Below, piece by piece: positions 8,438 through 15,443 of a stretch of 15,443 bases of DNA (the stretch's first letter is position 1; every line of letters starts with the position of its first letter). Origin of the DNA: Botryococcus braunii (lineage: Eukaryota; Chlorophyta; Trebouxiophyceae); NCBI GenBank assembly GCA_002005505.1, contig KV908531.1, positions 246,974 to 262,416 on the forward strand, read 5' to 3'. The notes under the pieces are model-generated. The model searched no databases. It was not told the origin of the DNA and saw only the letters and a list, made by a program, of their open reading frames with translations. The position numbers and the translations under genes are program-made.

Positions 8438-9037
8438 CTGCCGTTGTCCTCCTATGCAGCATCAAGGAACATCAAACATGCCCACGCGGCAGGCATACAA
8501 TGTGATCATGGTGCCTCGTTGTACATCACTGTCGGTGACATAGATCTTGTCGAGCACCCCAGATAAGGCAGCCAAATGGCTAACACTTGCGGCTTTGACA
8601 ACATGACCAACAACCCTTCAATAACTTCGCATGCACGCCCACGATTGCATTTCAATTGAGCAATGTGGCAGACAATAATCCATAGAAGGAAAGAATTGAT
8701 ATTCTAATATTCCATCCTGAAATCCCAAAGGAATAGATACAACAGCCATCATGATAACTATCTGATCAGCCCTCATGACAGCTATCTGATATAATCATCT
8801 TTACAAATACTGACGAGTTCTCTTCCGTGGGCAAGTCACCAGATAAACCCCGGCAAGTTTTCCTTCTGGGATGCGAGCTCCCCTCGAGAGGAGGGCACCC
8901 CCGGGGGGATTCCAATGCCCTTTACTGCTGTGTGGCCATTCGAAGCCCTTTAATGTTGTGTGGCCACAACGGTGGGCTATGGCCAAGGCCTTGACCCTCC
9001 GCAACACGCCTCTGCTCCCTCCCATGACGCTAGCCTG
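8438..9037. other. Probable intron with two short tandem duplications
   Basis: A 28-29 bp unit is duplicated at 8909-8937 and 8938-8965 (ATTC(C/G)AA...GCCCTTTA.TG.TGTGTGGCC). A unit of about 24 bp is duplicated at 8750-8773 and 8774-8796 (CATGA(T/C)A(A/G)CTATCTGAT). A minus-strand frame of 74 codons (9025-8801) covers the first pair; it has no PGP motif and I do not call it coding. Confidence 0.55.
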
Positions 9038-9124
9038 CTAGCCAGGGGACCAAGCAAGCCTGGCTAGCTAGAAATCCTGGGGACCAAGCAAGCCTGGCTA
9101 GTTAGCTAGCCAGGGGACCAAGCC
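9038..9124. repeat. Three copies of a GGGGACCAAGC(AAGC)CTGGCTAG unit at the 3' end of an exon
   Basis: GGGGACCAAGCAAGCCTGGC occurs at 9045 and again at 9079. GGGGACCAAGCC is at 9113, where it overlaps the last codons of the SHIPPO exon (minus-strand GGCTTGGTCCCC). GCTAGC or TAGCTAG words join the copies. Periods are about 34 bp. The copy that overlaps coding sequence is probably the source. The repeat therefore triplicates the exon/intron border. Confidence 0.85.
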
Positions 9125-9327
9125 AAACTGCGGGACAAAGAAAGCAGATGGGGCTGGGGTTGAGAAAGTTACCGTGGAGTATGCTCCTGGGCCAGGCACT
9201 ACAGCAGACCAGTCGCCCGAACTTCCCACTGGGCCGACCCCTTCGCGACCAGCACTTCCAAAAAAGGCGCTCGGTCGTGTCTGGAACCTTCTGTCGATGC
9301 AGTCTTCTGCCTTGTACGCCCCGGGCC
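9119..9327 (-). CDS. SHIPPO/STPGR repeat exon with two clear repeats
   Basis: The frame reads GPGAYKAEDCIDRRFQTRPS, then AFFGSAGREG. After a linker it reads SAVVPGPGAYSTVTFSTPAP, then SAFFVPQFG. Two consecutive units PGPGAY...(R/A)PSAFF(G/V) are visible, the cleanest STPGR signature in the window. This family (ODF3/SHIPPO and CIMAP-like proteins) lies on or inside axonemal and other microtubules. The start shown uses ATACCAG (exon from 9327, phase 1), which rebuilds APGPGAY when joined to the small exon at 9730-9694. CACAG at 9342 is an alternative in phase 2. The 3' end is unclear: the frame stops at a TAG (9100-9098), and the only nearby GT is GGCTTG|GTCCCC, a poor donor. An internal stretch, 9173-9129, looks like a 45-base intron but keeps the frame if retained. 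Confidence 0.7.
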
Positions 9328-9557
9328 CTGGTATCCCAACCCTGTGCCATGCCACTTCAAATGATTGCGATCCCGTATGCCCCGGGCCCTGGTATCCCCA
9401 CCCTGTGCCATGCCACTTCAATTGATTGCGATCCCGTATGCCCCGGGCCCTGGTATCCCCACCCTGTGAATGCCCCTTCAAATGATTGCGATCCCGTACG
9501 CCCGGGGCCCTGATATCCCCACCCCGTGCCATGCCACTCCAGATAAGTACGATCCTG
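9315..9557 (-). repeat. 61-bp tandem array (4 copies) spanning a SHIPPO 3' splice site
   Basis: Four units start at 9315, 9376, 9437 and 9497 (61, 61, 60 and 61 bp). Read on the minus strand each unit holds GGCATGGCACAGGGT(T/G)GGG, then ATACCAGGGCCCGGGGC(A/G)T, then ACGGGATCGCAATCATTTGA. The leftmost copy runs into the coding exon as PGPGAYKAED. Because 61 is not a multiple of three, the PGPGAY codons fall in a different frame in each copy. One frame still stays open across all four (as GGDIRAPGVRDRN, GGDTRARGIRDRN, GWGYQGPGHTGSQ, VGIPGPGAY). Each copy repeats both acceptor candidates, CACAG and ACCAG. Confidence 0.92.
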
Positions 9558-9693
9558 TATCCACCTTCAATTGCACCCTTGTAAGAAGTACCCCCTCGGC
9601 ACCTGCAAAGACATGCACATGACATATATGTTTCATTATATAATGTTACCATACATGTATGCGTGCATTCACAGTTCTGTGATGACGTTTGAC

Positions 9694-9730
9694 CAGGTGC
9701 AGGCCTGATCCTAAAATCCTTGCTAGGATC
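9694..9730 (-). CDS. Possible 37-nt micro-exon of the SHIPPO gene
   Basis: After the acceptor GTACCGCTTTGCAG the frame reads DPSKDFRIRPAP plus one base, then CCTG|GTCAAA as a weak donor. Its phases match both neighbours: phase 0 from the exon at 10736-10567, and phase 1 into the acceptor at 9328. Joining it to the latter yields RIRPAPGPGAYKAED, a good STPGR repeat. An alternative donor ATG|GTAACA lies further on, near 9650. The exon is short, so the evidence is mainly phase and motif continuity. Confidence 0.35.
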
Positions 9731-9831
9731 CTGCAAAGCGGTACTATCAGACGCCTTCATGGCCATGTACATCACAAAGGGTGCATATATGCTGCAAGTT
9801 TAGGGAGACATTAGTTGAAACGGGGAGGGAC

Positions 9832-10305
<474 letters not shown>

Positions 10306-10566
10306 GATGGTGTAGGGCTTTGTGGAAGTTTGCGGTGGGCGTTCCTCGATGAGCAAACCTGCCATGGCGTAAGCTGCAAGAGCGTATTCCACTAACGCGC
10401 AAGTGGGGAACAAATCGCCGACTTAGGTGCTTCGCACAAGAACTTGGAACCCGACTTGCAAACACCGCGATTGGTCATTACGAGCGCTGATGTAGACACG
10501 CTCTTTGATAAGGTAATCTAATATTTTATGGGACAAAGCTTTGAAGCAAGAAATCTCTTGCCTCAC

Positions 10567-10736
10567 TGAAGTGGTTGAGTGCTCTCCGGATAACCCTCTC
10601 TGTGCTCGGGTGAAGGAAACTACAGTACATGCTGGGTGGTCTGACGTCCTCCCTAATGCTGGACCAGGGTCATAAGCGCCTGGGCCTGGTAGTGCATCAG
10701 CAGTATCCGAGAAAGCTGAGAATATTGCAACGCCAC
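10567..10736 (-). CDS. SHIPPO/STPGR repeat exon
   Basis: From the acceptor TGTCATTGCTACAG (exon from 10736, phase 1) the frame reads GVAIFSAFSDTADALPGPGA, then YDPGPALGRTSDHPACTVVS, then FTRAQRGLSG. PGPGAYD followed about 20 residues later by a (V)SFTRAQR core is a standard STPGR repeat. The donor CTTCA|GTGAGGC gives 170 bases and phase 0. The upstream exon (11896-11675) ends CAT G|GTGAGT in phase 1, so the join makes EHGGVAIF without a break. On the 3' side the frame stays open past the donor to a TAA near 10423, but family resemblance stops at the donor. Confidence 0.7.
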
Positions 10737-11674
10737 CTGTAGCAATGACAAATATCAGCAGCCCTGACTACCGTATGGATGCATCTTCTGCCAACGCTAC
10801 GTCCCGCCATTTATATCCAGGGACCACCAACCCTATGTAAAGGTGTCTGGTCTCGTGGAAAAAACGCTTCCGATCTTCGCCTTTCTCTTCCCACTGCCTC
10901 CATCTTTCCATCCTTGATTAATCCTTTTCCCCTTTTGATCGCGCCTTGTCAAGTCTCATGAGCTCCTCTTTTTTTCTTGCTCAGGCCTGGAGGCCTGGCA
11001 GCCACAGCATCCTCCCGCCTTTATGATTTCAGTTTGACACTACATAAAGTTTGTATAGTTTAGACTTCTAGCTAGTCCCAGGCCCAGAAATGTAATTCCT
11101 GCATTCCCGAAGCGCTGTGCTGAAAGCTGTAAGAAAAGATGGCTATCTTTCCTGTTGGCCCCTCCCACCACATATGCAACGCGCAAGCAAGGTTTCGTGT
11201 ATACAGCCCCCCCCCCCCCCCCAGATGGCGGGCCACTCCCTCTATGCTATTCTTTCCTCCGTCCCTTCTACCTATGTAGGATGCATTCGACTCATTTCAA
11301 CACACGTTAATTAACCTTATAAGGTCAGGTACGACCTTGTCTTGTGTTGAATTGAACTGTCCTACACAGGCCGAAGAGAGCGCTAGCGGATCCAGTTATA
11401 TATATGGGTTCACTGAATCTCAATTCAACATTAGGCAAGGAATTGGACTACGTCAGCCACGGACGCTTGGGACTTCGTCCTCTTATTGTAACGAGCACAG
11501 TTGTACATCACCAGTTGCTTGGAATATGAGAGAATCGCGTAACGTATGGCTATGTTCTCCCACACGCGTCTCCCTCTAAGGAGGCATGCTTCTATGCAGA
11601 CGCGCGTGGGACAACATAGTCGTACGCCACTAATGACGGTACTGGTCTAGGCGCATATATGCGCAGCAACTCAC
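10737..11674. other. Intron of the SHIPPO gene with poly-C run and inverted repeat
   Basis: Between a strong donor (ATG|GTGAGTTG) and a strong acceptor (CTACAG), both read on the minus strand. Contains C16 at 11207-11222 (G16 in the transcript) and an imperfect inverted repeat at 11538-11628, close to the donor. A plus-strand frame of 80 codons (11337-11579) has a natural-looking composition but no motif. Confidence 0.55.
11538..11628. repeat. Imperfect inverted repeat, arms about 32 bp
   Basis: The left arm includes CGTATGGCTATGTTCTCCCA then CACGCGTCT (11543-11571). The right arm, GCAGACGCGCGTGGGACAAC then ATAGTCGTACGCC (11596-11628), is its reverse complement with a few changes and one small gap. 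The loop is about 24 bases. In the minus-strand transcript it would fold into a hairpin about 45 bases after the 5' splice site at 11674. Confidence 0.85.
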
Positions 11675-11896
11675 CATGTTCATCACCGTCGTACAACGCG
11701 TCACCGAAGGGACCGCTCCACGGGCGCGCTGGTTTGGACGGAAACGGGGATCCAAAAACAACAGTTGGGTGTGTTTGGAAACTGCTTAGAGTAGGACTGG
11801 CCGTACAACTGCGGCAATTGTGTTCCGATCTCAATCCTTCTCCGGTGTTCCCGCTGGCGTTCGACTCTTCCTTGCCCAAAACCCCGTGCTCCAGAG
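11675..11896 (-). CDS. SHIPPO-gene exon with the VVFGSP...LYDG..HG module
   Basis: Exon from the acceptor TCTGCAAATGACTCAG (phase 1) to the donor CATG|GTGAGTTG (phase 1), 222 bases. It begins LEHGVLGKEESNASGNTGEG and ends THPTVVFGSPFPSKPARPWS, then GPFGDALYDGDEH. The last part resembles the exon at 14743-14596 (VVFGSPNKQVPL...DDIYDGRAHG), so it is a repeated module of this protein. It probably represents the STPGR hydrophobic core followed by a degenerate GP..A-Y element. An internal acceptor CTAAGCAG (exon from 11781) sits exactly where the other copy of the module begins and in the same phase 2, so a shorter exon is possible. The frame is also open upstream to about 11990. Splice borders and paralogy make the coding call good. 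Confidence 0.65.
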
Positions 11897-12626
11897 CTGA
11901 GTCATTTGCAGAACAGACGGGTATATACTTGATAAGATTCATGGCGCACTCACGCGTGGCGGACTTCAGCAAGCACTTCCCAAAGGCCATCTCTTATCAC
12001 AGCAAGTACTTTTGAAAGTACCTCTCCTAGGAGCATTGCTGCTTTGCAAGCGTGCCTTCCCTAAGGCGTGTAGGCTAAGTTTATACAGTGGTGGAACTGC
12101 ACATATCGTGGGTTTTTATCATGAAGAAGCCCCAAGAACTCTTGGCGATTCTTCAAGACTCCCTAAGCATATGAGGGTTCGAACCCTCAAATGGAAGGAC
12201 ATGTACAGCCATATGAACATGCACAGGCACATCTGGACAAGTCAAGCATGAGGTTAGACGCGGTCATGTCCTTAATTAAGGACGTGGCATGTGCTATAGG
12301 GCATGTCCTATACGTGGCATGTCCTTTATCAAGGACGTGCACGTGGCATCATGCCACTGGCATGTCCTCTAGTCTCACTAAGTGAGAAGAGGTCCCAACT
12401 ATGAGGACATGTTTGGGAGGACAAGCGTGACGACATTAACGTCATTTTATGGTCATACTGTAGTCAGGCAATGACCCTTCCAGGGACGGCGACCGCTTGC
12501 AACCCCATTGGGAATTCCCGAGCCGTCGCCGTCACCTGAAGCCGGCGCCGCCCGAAGGGCTTAAGCTTTGCATAAACGGATGCGTAGGGCCATAGGGGTT
12601 AGGGGTTAGGGAGTGGGGCCATACAC
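11897..12626. other. Intron of the SHIPPO gene, rich in CATGTCC words and palindromes
   Basis: Contains an 18-bp perfect palindrome TGAGGGTTCGAACCCTCA (12172-12189) and a 16-bp one, GTCCTTAATTAAGGAC (12268-12283). CATGTCCT or AGGACATG occurs at least six times between 12196 and 12412. TAGGGGTTAGGGGTTAGGG, a telomere-like run, is at 12593-12611. I see no gene on the plus strand. Confidence 0.6.
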
Positions 12627-12798
12627 GTAGATATGGACTTTGCCGGTCATTCCATTTTGTCCCGAATGTGAAGGATGCAGGAGCTTGCCGATGGGCTAAG
12701 GTGGAGACGCGGGGCAATTTGTACTCTCCGGGGCCAGGTACAAACTTGCCGTCCAGGGGGTTGGGGTTGCATTTTGTGTGCAAGTGTGACAAGAAAAT
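12627..12798 (-). CDS. SHIPPO/STPGR repeat exon (PGPGEY)
   Basis: The frame reads NPLDGKFVPGPGEYKLPRVS, then TLAHRQAPASFTFGTKWNDR, then QSPYL. PGPGEYxLP...(A)PASFTFGT is a textbook STPGR unit. A TGA just upstream in frame (about 12826) forces an acceptor here. GGTGGTACAG (exon from 12798) is used; CGGCAAG (exon from 12744) would also keep phase 0 and give GRKFVPGPGEY, which reads even better. The donor CTAC|GTGTAT is in phase 1 and matches the next exon at 11896. Downstream the frame runs on over telomere-like repeats to a TGA at 12532, with a second good donor, TTCAG|GTGACG, just before it, so a longer exon cannot be ruled out. Confidence 0.7.
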
Positions 12799-12951
12799 CT
12801 GTACCACCGTGCATTTGCAATACCGTGATCATCCGTTAAGAACCGTACCTGTTGTGCACGTGATCGCGTGCACTGAAAATGTGTACTTGGGCAGTGGCAG
12901 ACAAACAGATGCCTGGAAGTATAAAGGGATATTGCACGACAACATGTAATT

Positions 12952-12969
12952 AGACTTAAATAAGTCTAC
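12952..12969. repeat. 18-bp palindrome in an A/T-rich intron
   Basis: TAGACTTAAATAAGTCTA: 8-bp arms around AA. It is followed by AAGTCTAG and TCTAGTTA words and by ACTTAAGTGACTTAAGT at 13044. The whole 12940-13060 stretch is A/T-rich and lies in the intron between two SHIPPO exons. Confidence 0.8.
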
Positions 12970-13074
12970 TTATAAAGTCTAGTTACATCTAGTTAGAAAC
13001 TCATAATTTTCTAATTATATATCGATGGAACTAAACGTAACTTGACTTAAGTGACTTAAGTTTGCGCTGCGCAC

Positions 13075-13324
13075 CTTCCTACCTTCTTGATATTTGTCTC
13101 GGGCCCTCTGCGTCAACTTCTCAAGCTTCCCAGACGGTGCAAAACTGTACTTTGGTCCGGTTGTAAAATTTGGAGGGACTCGCTCTCCAAGAGTCGATTC
13201 TGCCTTGTACAACGCTCCCTGTGTACTCCCACTCTCGGCGCCAGTTGGGGATGGTGTACAGCGGCCCCATAACGGGGTGGACTCAGACCTGTAGTTCGGG
13301 ATGTGGCAATCCGCTTCGTCGACC
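13075..13324 (-). CDS. SHIPPO/STPGR repeat exon (FTTGPKYSF)
   Basis: From the acceptor TCCCTTCCCTTGCAG (exon from 13324, phase 2; a good pyrimidine tract and an in-frame TAA close upstream) the frame reads VDEADCHIPNYRSESTPLWG. Later it has GALYKAESTLGERVPPNFTT, then GPKYSFAPSGKLEKL and TQRARDKYQEGRK. The element GALY..AEST...PP.FTTGPKYSF has the spacing of an STPGR unit with a changed PGPGAY. The donor is either AAG|GTGCGC (exon end 13075, phase 0, which matches the next exon) or AAG|GTAGGA (exon end 13083, phase 1, which does not match). A second frame is also open through much of the exon, but it lacks these motifs. Confidence 0.65.
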
Positions 13325-13666
13325 CTGCAAGGGAAGGGACATTAGACATACGCTCACATGTCTATATATATCTAAATGTAAATGCACTTCACCCTTCCTC
13401 CATGTAAGCATCCTTGTGTAAGGAAGCTTCTTAACCTAAGTGGATGCATCCACTGCCATATGGCAACTTGGTGTATACATACGTATGGACGAAGGTAAGC
13501 ATGTGACCGGTGACTTCATTGATTTTACCCGGTGGTGGACACTCCTGAGGAGATTCTAAGGCCTTAAGGGCGATGTAAATTCCCTGTACAGGAACGAGAG
13601 CCCCTGCGTCCCTTTTCCACCTCTGGAGAATCCCCACAGACAACTGTGTGCGCACGCGCGGACGCA

Positions 13667-13667
<1 letters not shown>

Positions 13668-13751
<84 letters not shown>

Positions 13752-13867
13752 GCGCTCCCACCCACACACACCCACCCACCCACCCATCAATACACATACA
13801 CACACACACACACATACATGTGTGTACACACACACGTGTGTACCACCCCGGGCCCCCCCCCCCCCCC
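13668..13867. repeat. (CA)n-(GC)n-(CA)n microsatellite ending in C15
   Basis: AC repeats (13668-13737) pass without a break into GC repeats (about 13737-13755). Then come CCCACCCACC words, more CA (13796-13813), TGTGTGTACACACACACGTGTG, and C15 at 13853-13867. The alternating purine-pyrimidine core is a classic Z-DNA former. It is intronic for the SHIPPO gene. Confidence 0.97.
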
Positions 13868-14220
13868 GAAACATGTCTTCATCAGTCTGATCAGTAGTAC
13901 TCACAGTGAAAGACTTGATTATGCATGTTTAGTTATAGGACATGGCTCGCGAGGGTATTGTCCATTTATCGAACTGATCTGCAGGGTATTGTCAATCCAT
14001 CGAATTGCCCAAATTTGATTGCATGTGTCCACATCTAAATGCATATGTCCTTGCCGTATGATTGATGCATAAAACCAAGCCAAACGATGAATCAACATGA
14101 TGCCGACCTGTAAGCTGGCCCTGGAGAATCCACTCCTCGTCGGTTGGCACTGTGGACGGAAGATATGAAGACGTGGTGCGAAGCATTCCGGTTTGCTCTT
14201 CCAAATCTTGCGGCATGCAC

Positions 14221-14346
14221 CTGTGTGCCACCGTAGCCGTCTTAACGTGACTTTTACGAGTCAGTAACTCCTCATATGACTCCGTACATGCTATTTCCTC
14301 GTTACCGCTCCTCTGATGCTCATTTAGGTTGGTTACATAACGTGTA
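14221..14346 (-). CDS. Probable exon of the SHIPPO gene, no repeat motif
   Basis: The frame reads TRYVTNLNEHQRSGNEEIAC, then TESYEELLTRKSHVKTATVA, then H. It is acidic and polar with natural composition. The acceptor TAGGCCTTTGCAG (exon from 14346, phase 2) is strong. A second, GAGCATCAG (exon from 14312, phase 0), is weaker but matches the donor of the exon at 14743-14596. The donor CACACAG|GTGCATG is in phase 2 and matches the next exon at 13324. The same frame stays open from 14396 to 13992 (134 codons, with MAWMGSSDHVCELG at the start and TDEEWILQGQLTG further on), so a longer exon, or a first exon with its own ATG, is also possible. I recognise no domain. Confidence 0.45.
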
Positions 14347-14446
14347 CTGCAAAGGCCTAATTCACAAACATGGTCAGATGAGCCCATCCAGGCCATTGTA
14401 CAGACTGCCGAGTGGCTGTGCTAAGCTTAGTGCGTGATTGAGAAAG

Positions 14447-14463
14447 AAAAAAAAAAAAAAAAA
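14447..14463. repeat. A17 homopolymer
   Basis: Seventeen A after GAGAAAG. In the transcript direction of the minus-strand gene this is a T-rich stretch within an intron. No poly-A-associated element or target duplication is evident. Confidence 0.9.
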
Positions 14464-14595
14464 CAGCCTTAAGACTGTTCACGTACGGGCTAGCTGTTAT
14501 GTGGCTTCCCATGCATGGGCCCTACTGGCTACAATGAGGGCCATTTGGCGAATTCGTTCGAACGCACAAACATTTCACAAGAAAGGTGCTTATAC

Positions 14596-14743
14596 CGGTG
14601 TCAAATAGGCCCAGCACCGCTCCTTTTGGTAAGATGAAGGCCCCAAGTTTCCCTGTGTTCCATGAGCTCGGCCATCGTAGATGTCATCCCTCAAATTTAA
14701 AGGAACTTGCTTGTTTGGTGATCCAAAGACAACCGACTTTGAA
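14596..14743 (-). CDS. SHIPPO-gene exon with VVFGSP...IYDG..HG module, most 5' exon seen
   Basis: From the acceptor GCGTATGCAG (exon from 14743, phase 2) the frame reads SKSVVFGSPNKQVPLNLRDD, then IYDGRAHGTQGNLGPSSYQK, then ERCWAYLTP. It ends at the donor CACCG|GTATAAG (phase 0; 148 bases). VVFGSP, (D)xYDGxxHG and the phase-2 entry are shared with the module at 11781-11675, so the two segments are paralogous repeats. GPSSYQKE is probably a worn PGPGAY element. A second frame upstream, after the strong acceptor TTCCTTCTCAG near 14840, gives SIVTTPPLGVSFGASIRNGH. It has the PP.VSFG core of an STPGR unit and may be a further exon. The true start codon and promoter were not found and may lie beyond the microsatellite or outside the window. 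Confidence 0.6.
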
Positions 14744-14945
14744 CTGCATACGCATTCAACCATTCTGAGCTGAATCCTAAGTGGCCATTTCGGATTGAAG
14801 CGCCAAATGAAACACCTAACGGGGGAGTAGTTACAATAGACTGAGAAGGAAGAACTGGGTGTTCAGGTGTTGCATAAGGCAGTTCCAAAGGCACATGCAA
14901 TGTACAAACCTCCTTACGTACGTACGTTTAGCGGCCCTTCCAGGA

Positions 14946-15443
<498 letters not shown>

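Noticed and set aside
9148..9513. Plus-strand frame of 121 codons with repeated PGPGIPTLCH / CPGPWYPHP
   Set aside because: PGPG also appears in the complement because GGGCCC is self-complementary. The minus strand has the full STPGR context (PGPGAY...PSAFFG), the plus strand does not.
12172..12189. GGTTCGAACC resembling a tRNA T-arm
   Set aside because: The stem-loop does not give a proper 5-bp stem with a 7-base loop, and no acceptor, D or anticodon arms are found around it. It is a simple palindrome.
13431..13904. Minus-strand frame of 157 codons, with a possible small exon after CCTGTACAG ([18 protein letters not shown])
   Set aside because: Most of the frame is microsatellite. The small exon works only in phase 0 and its donor is in phase 1, which fits neither neighbouring exon, while the neighbours fit each other without it.

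Overview
This window is nuclear DNA from a eukaryote with intron-split genes and a very high simple-repeat load. The evidence is coding stretches of 40-250 bp bounded by GT and AG sites, hundreds of bases of (CA)n, (CT)n, (GA)n and (GT)n, six or more poly-G/poly-C runs of 13-16, and no bacterial-style operons. The recognisable genes are a sperm-tail PG-rich repeat (SHIPPO/STPGR) protein and a fragment of a cryptochrome-DASH/photolyase-type flavoprotein. Together they suit a flagellated, light-responsive protist such as an alga. The lineage cannot be fixed from the sequence alone. Canonical GT donors argue mildly against a dinoflagellate.

Layout: at the left edge (about 185-294, +) lies one exon with the FELLWRDFF-type block of cryptochrome-DASH; the rest of that gene is probably left of the window. 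From 300 to 7460 I see no confident gene. This stretch holds a 52-bp tandem duplication (317-420), a degenerate minisatellite (1404-1715), homopolymer tracts, two possible coding relics (2111-2230 minus; 3328-3543 plus), and a striking series of perfect palindromes (28 bp at 5068, 22 bp at 5445, 46 bp at 6544, 20 bp at 6666).

From about 14.75 kb down to 7.47 kb the minus strand carries one long split gene. I recognise ten likely exons. They contain PGPGAY, PGPGEY, SPGPAY and APSAFFG-type motifs, plus a second repeated module, VVFGSP...(L/I)YDG..HG. The first eight exons (14743 to 9119) can be joined with matching intron phases at every junction; the last two (8437-8164 and 7700-7466) fit by motif but the joins are open. 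The family is known for axonemal and microtubule-associated proteins, so a flagellar or cytoskeletal role is the natural inference.

The most unusual structure is at 9315-9557. A 61-bp tandem array spans an intron/exon boundary of the SHIPPO gene, so the 3' splice site and the first codons of a PGPGAY motif are repeated four times, each copy shifted by one reading frame. A second small repeat (9038-9124) triplicates the other end of the same exon. The introns also hold a roughly 400-bp (CA)(CT)(CA)(GA) block and two GT/GC/GT alternating purine-pyrimidine tracts.
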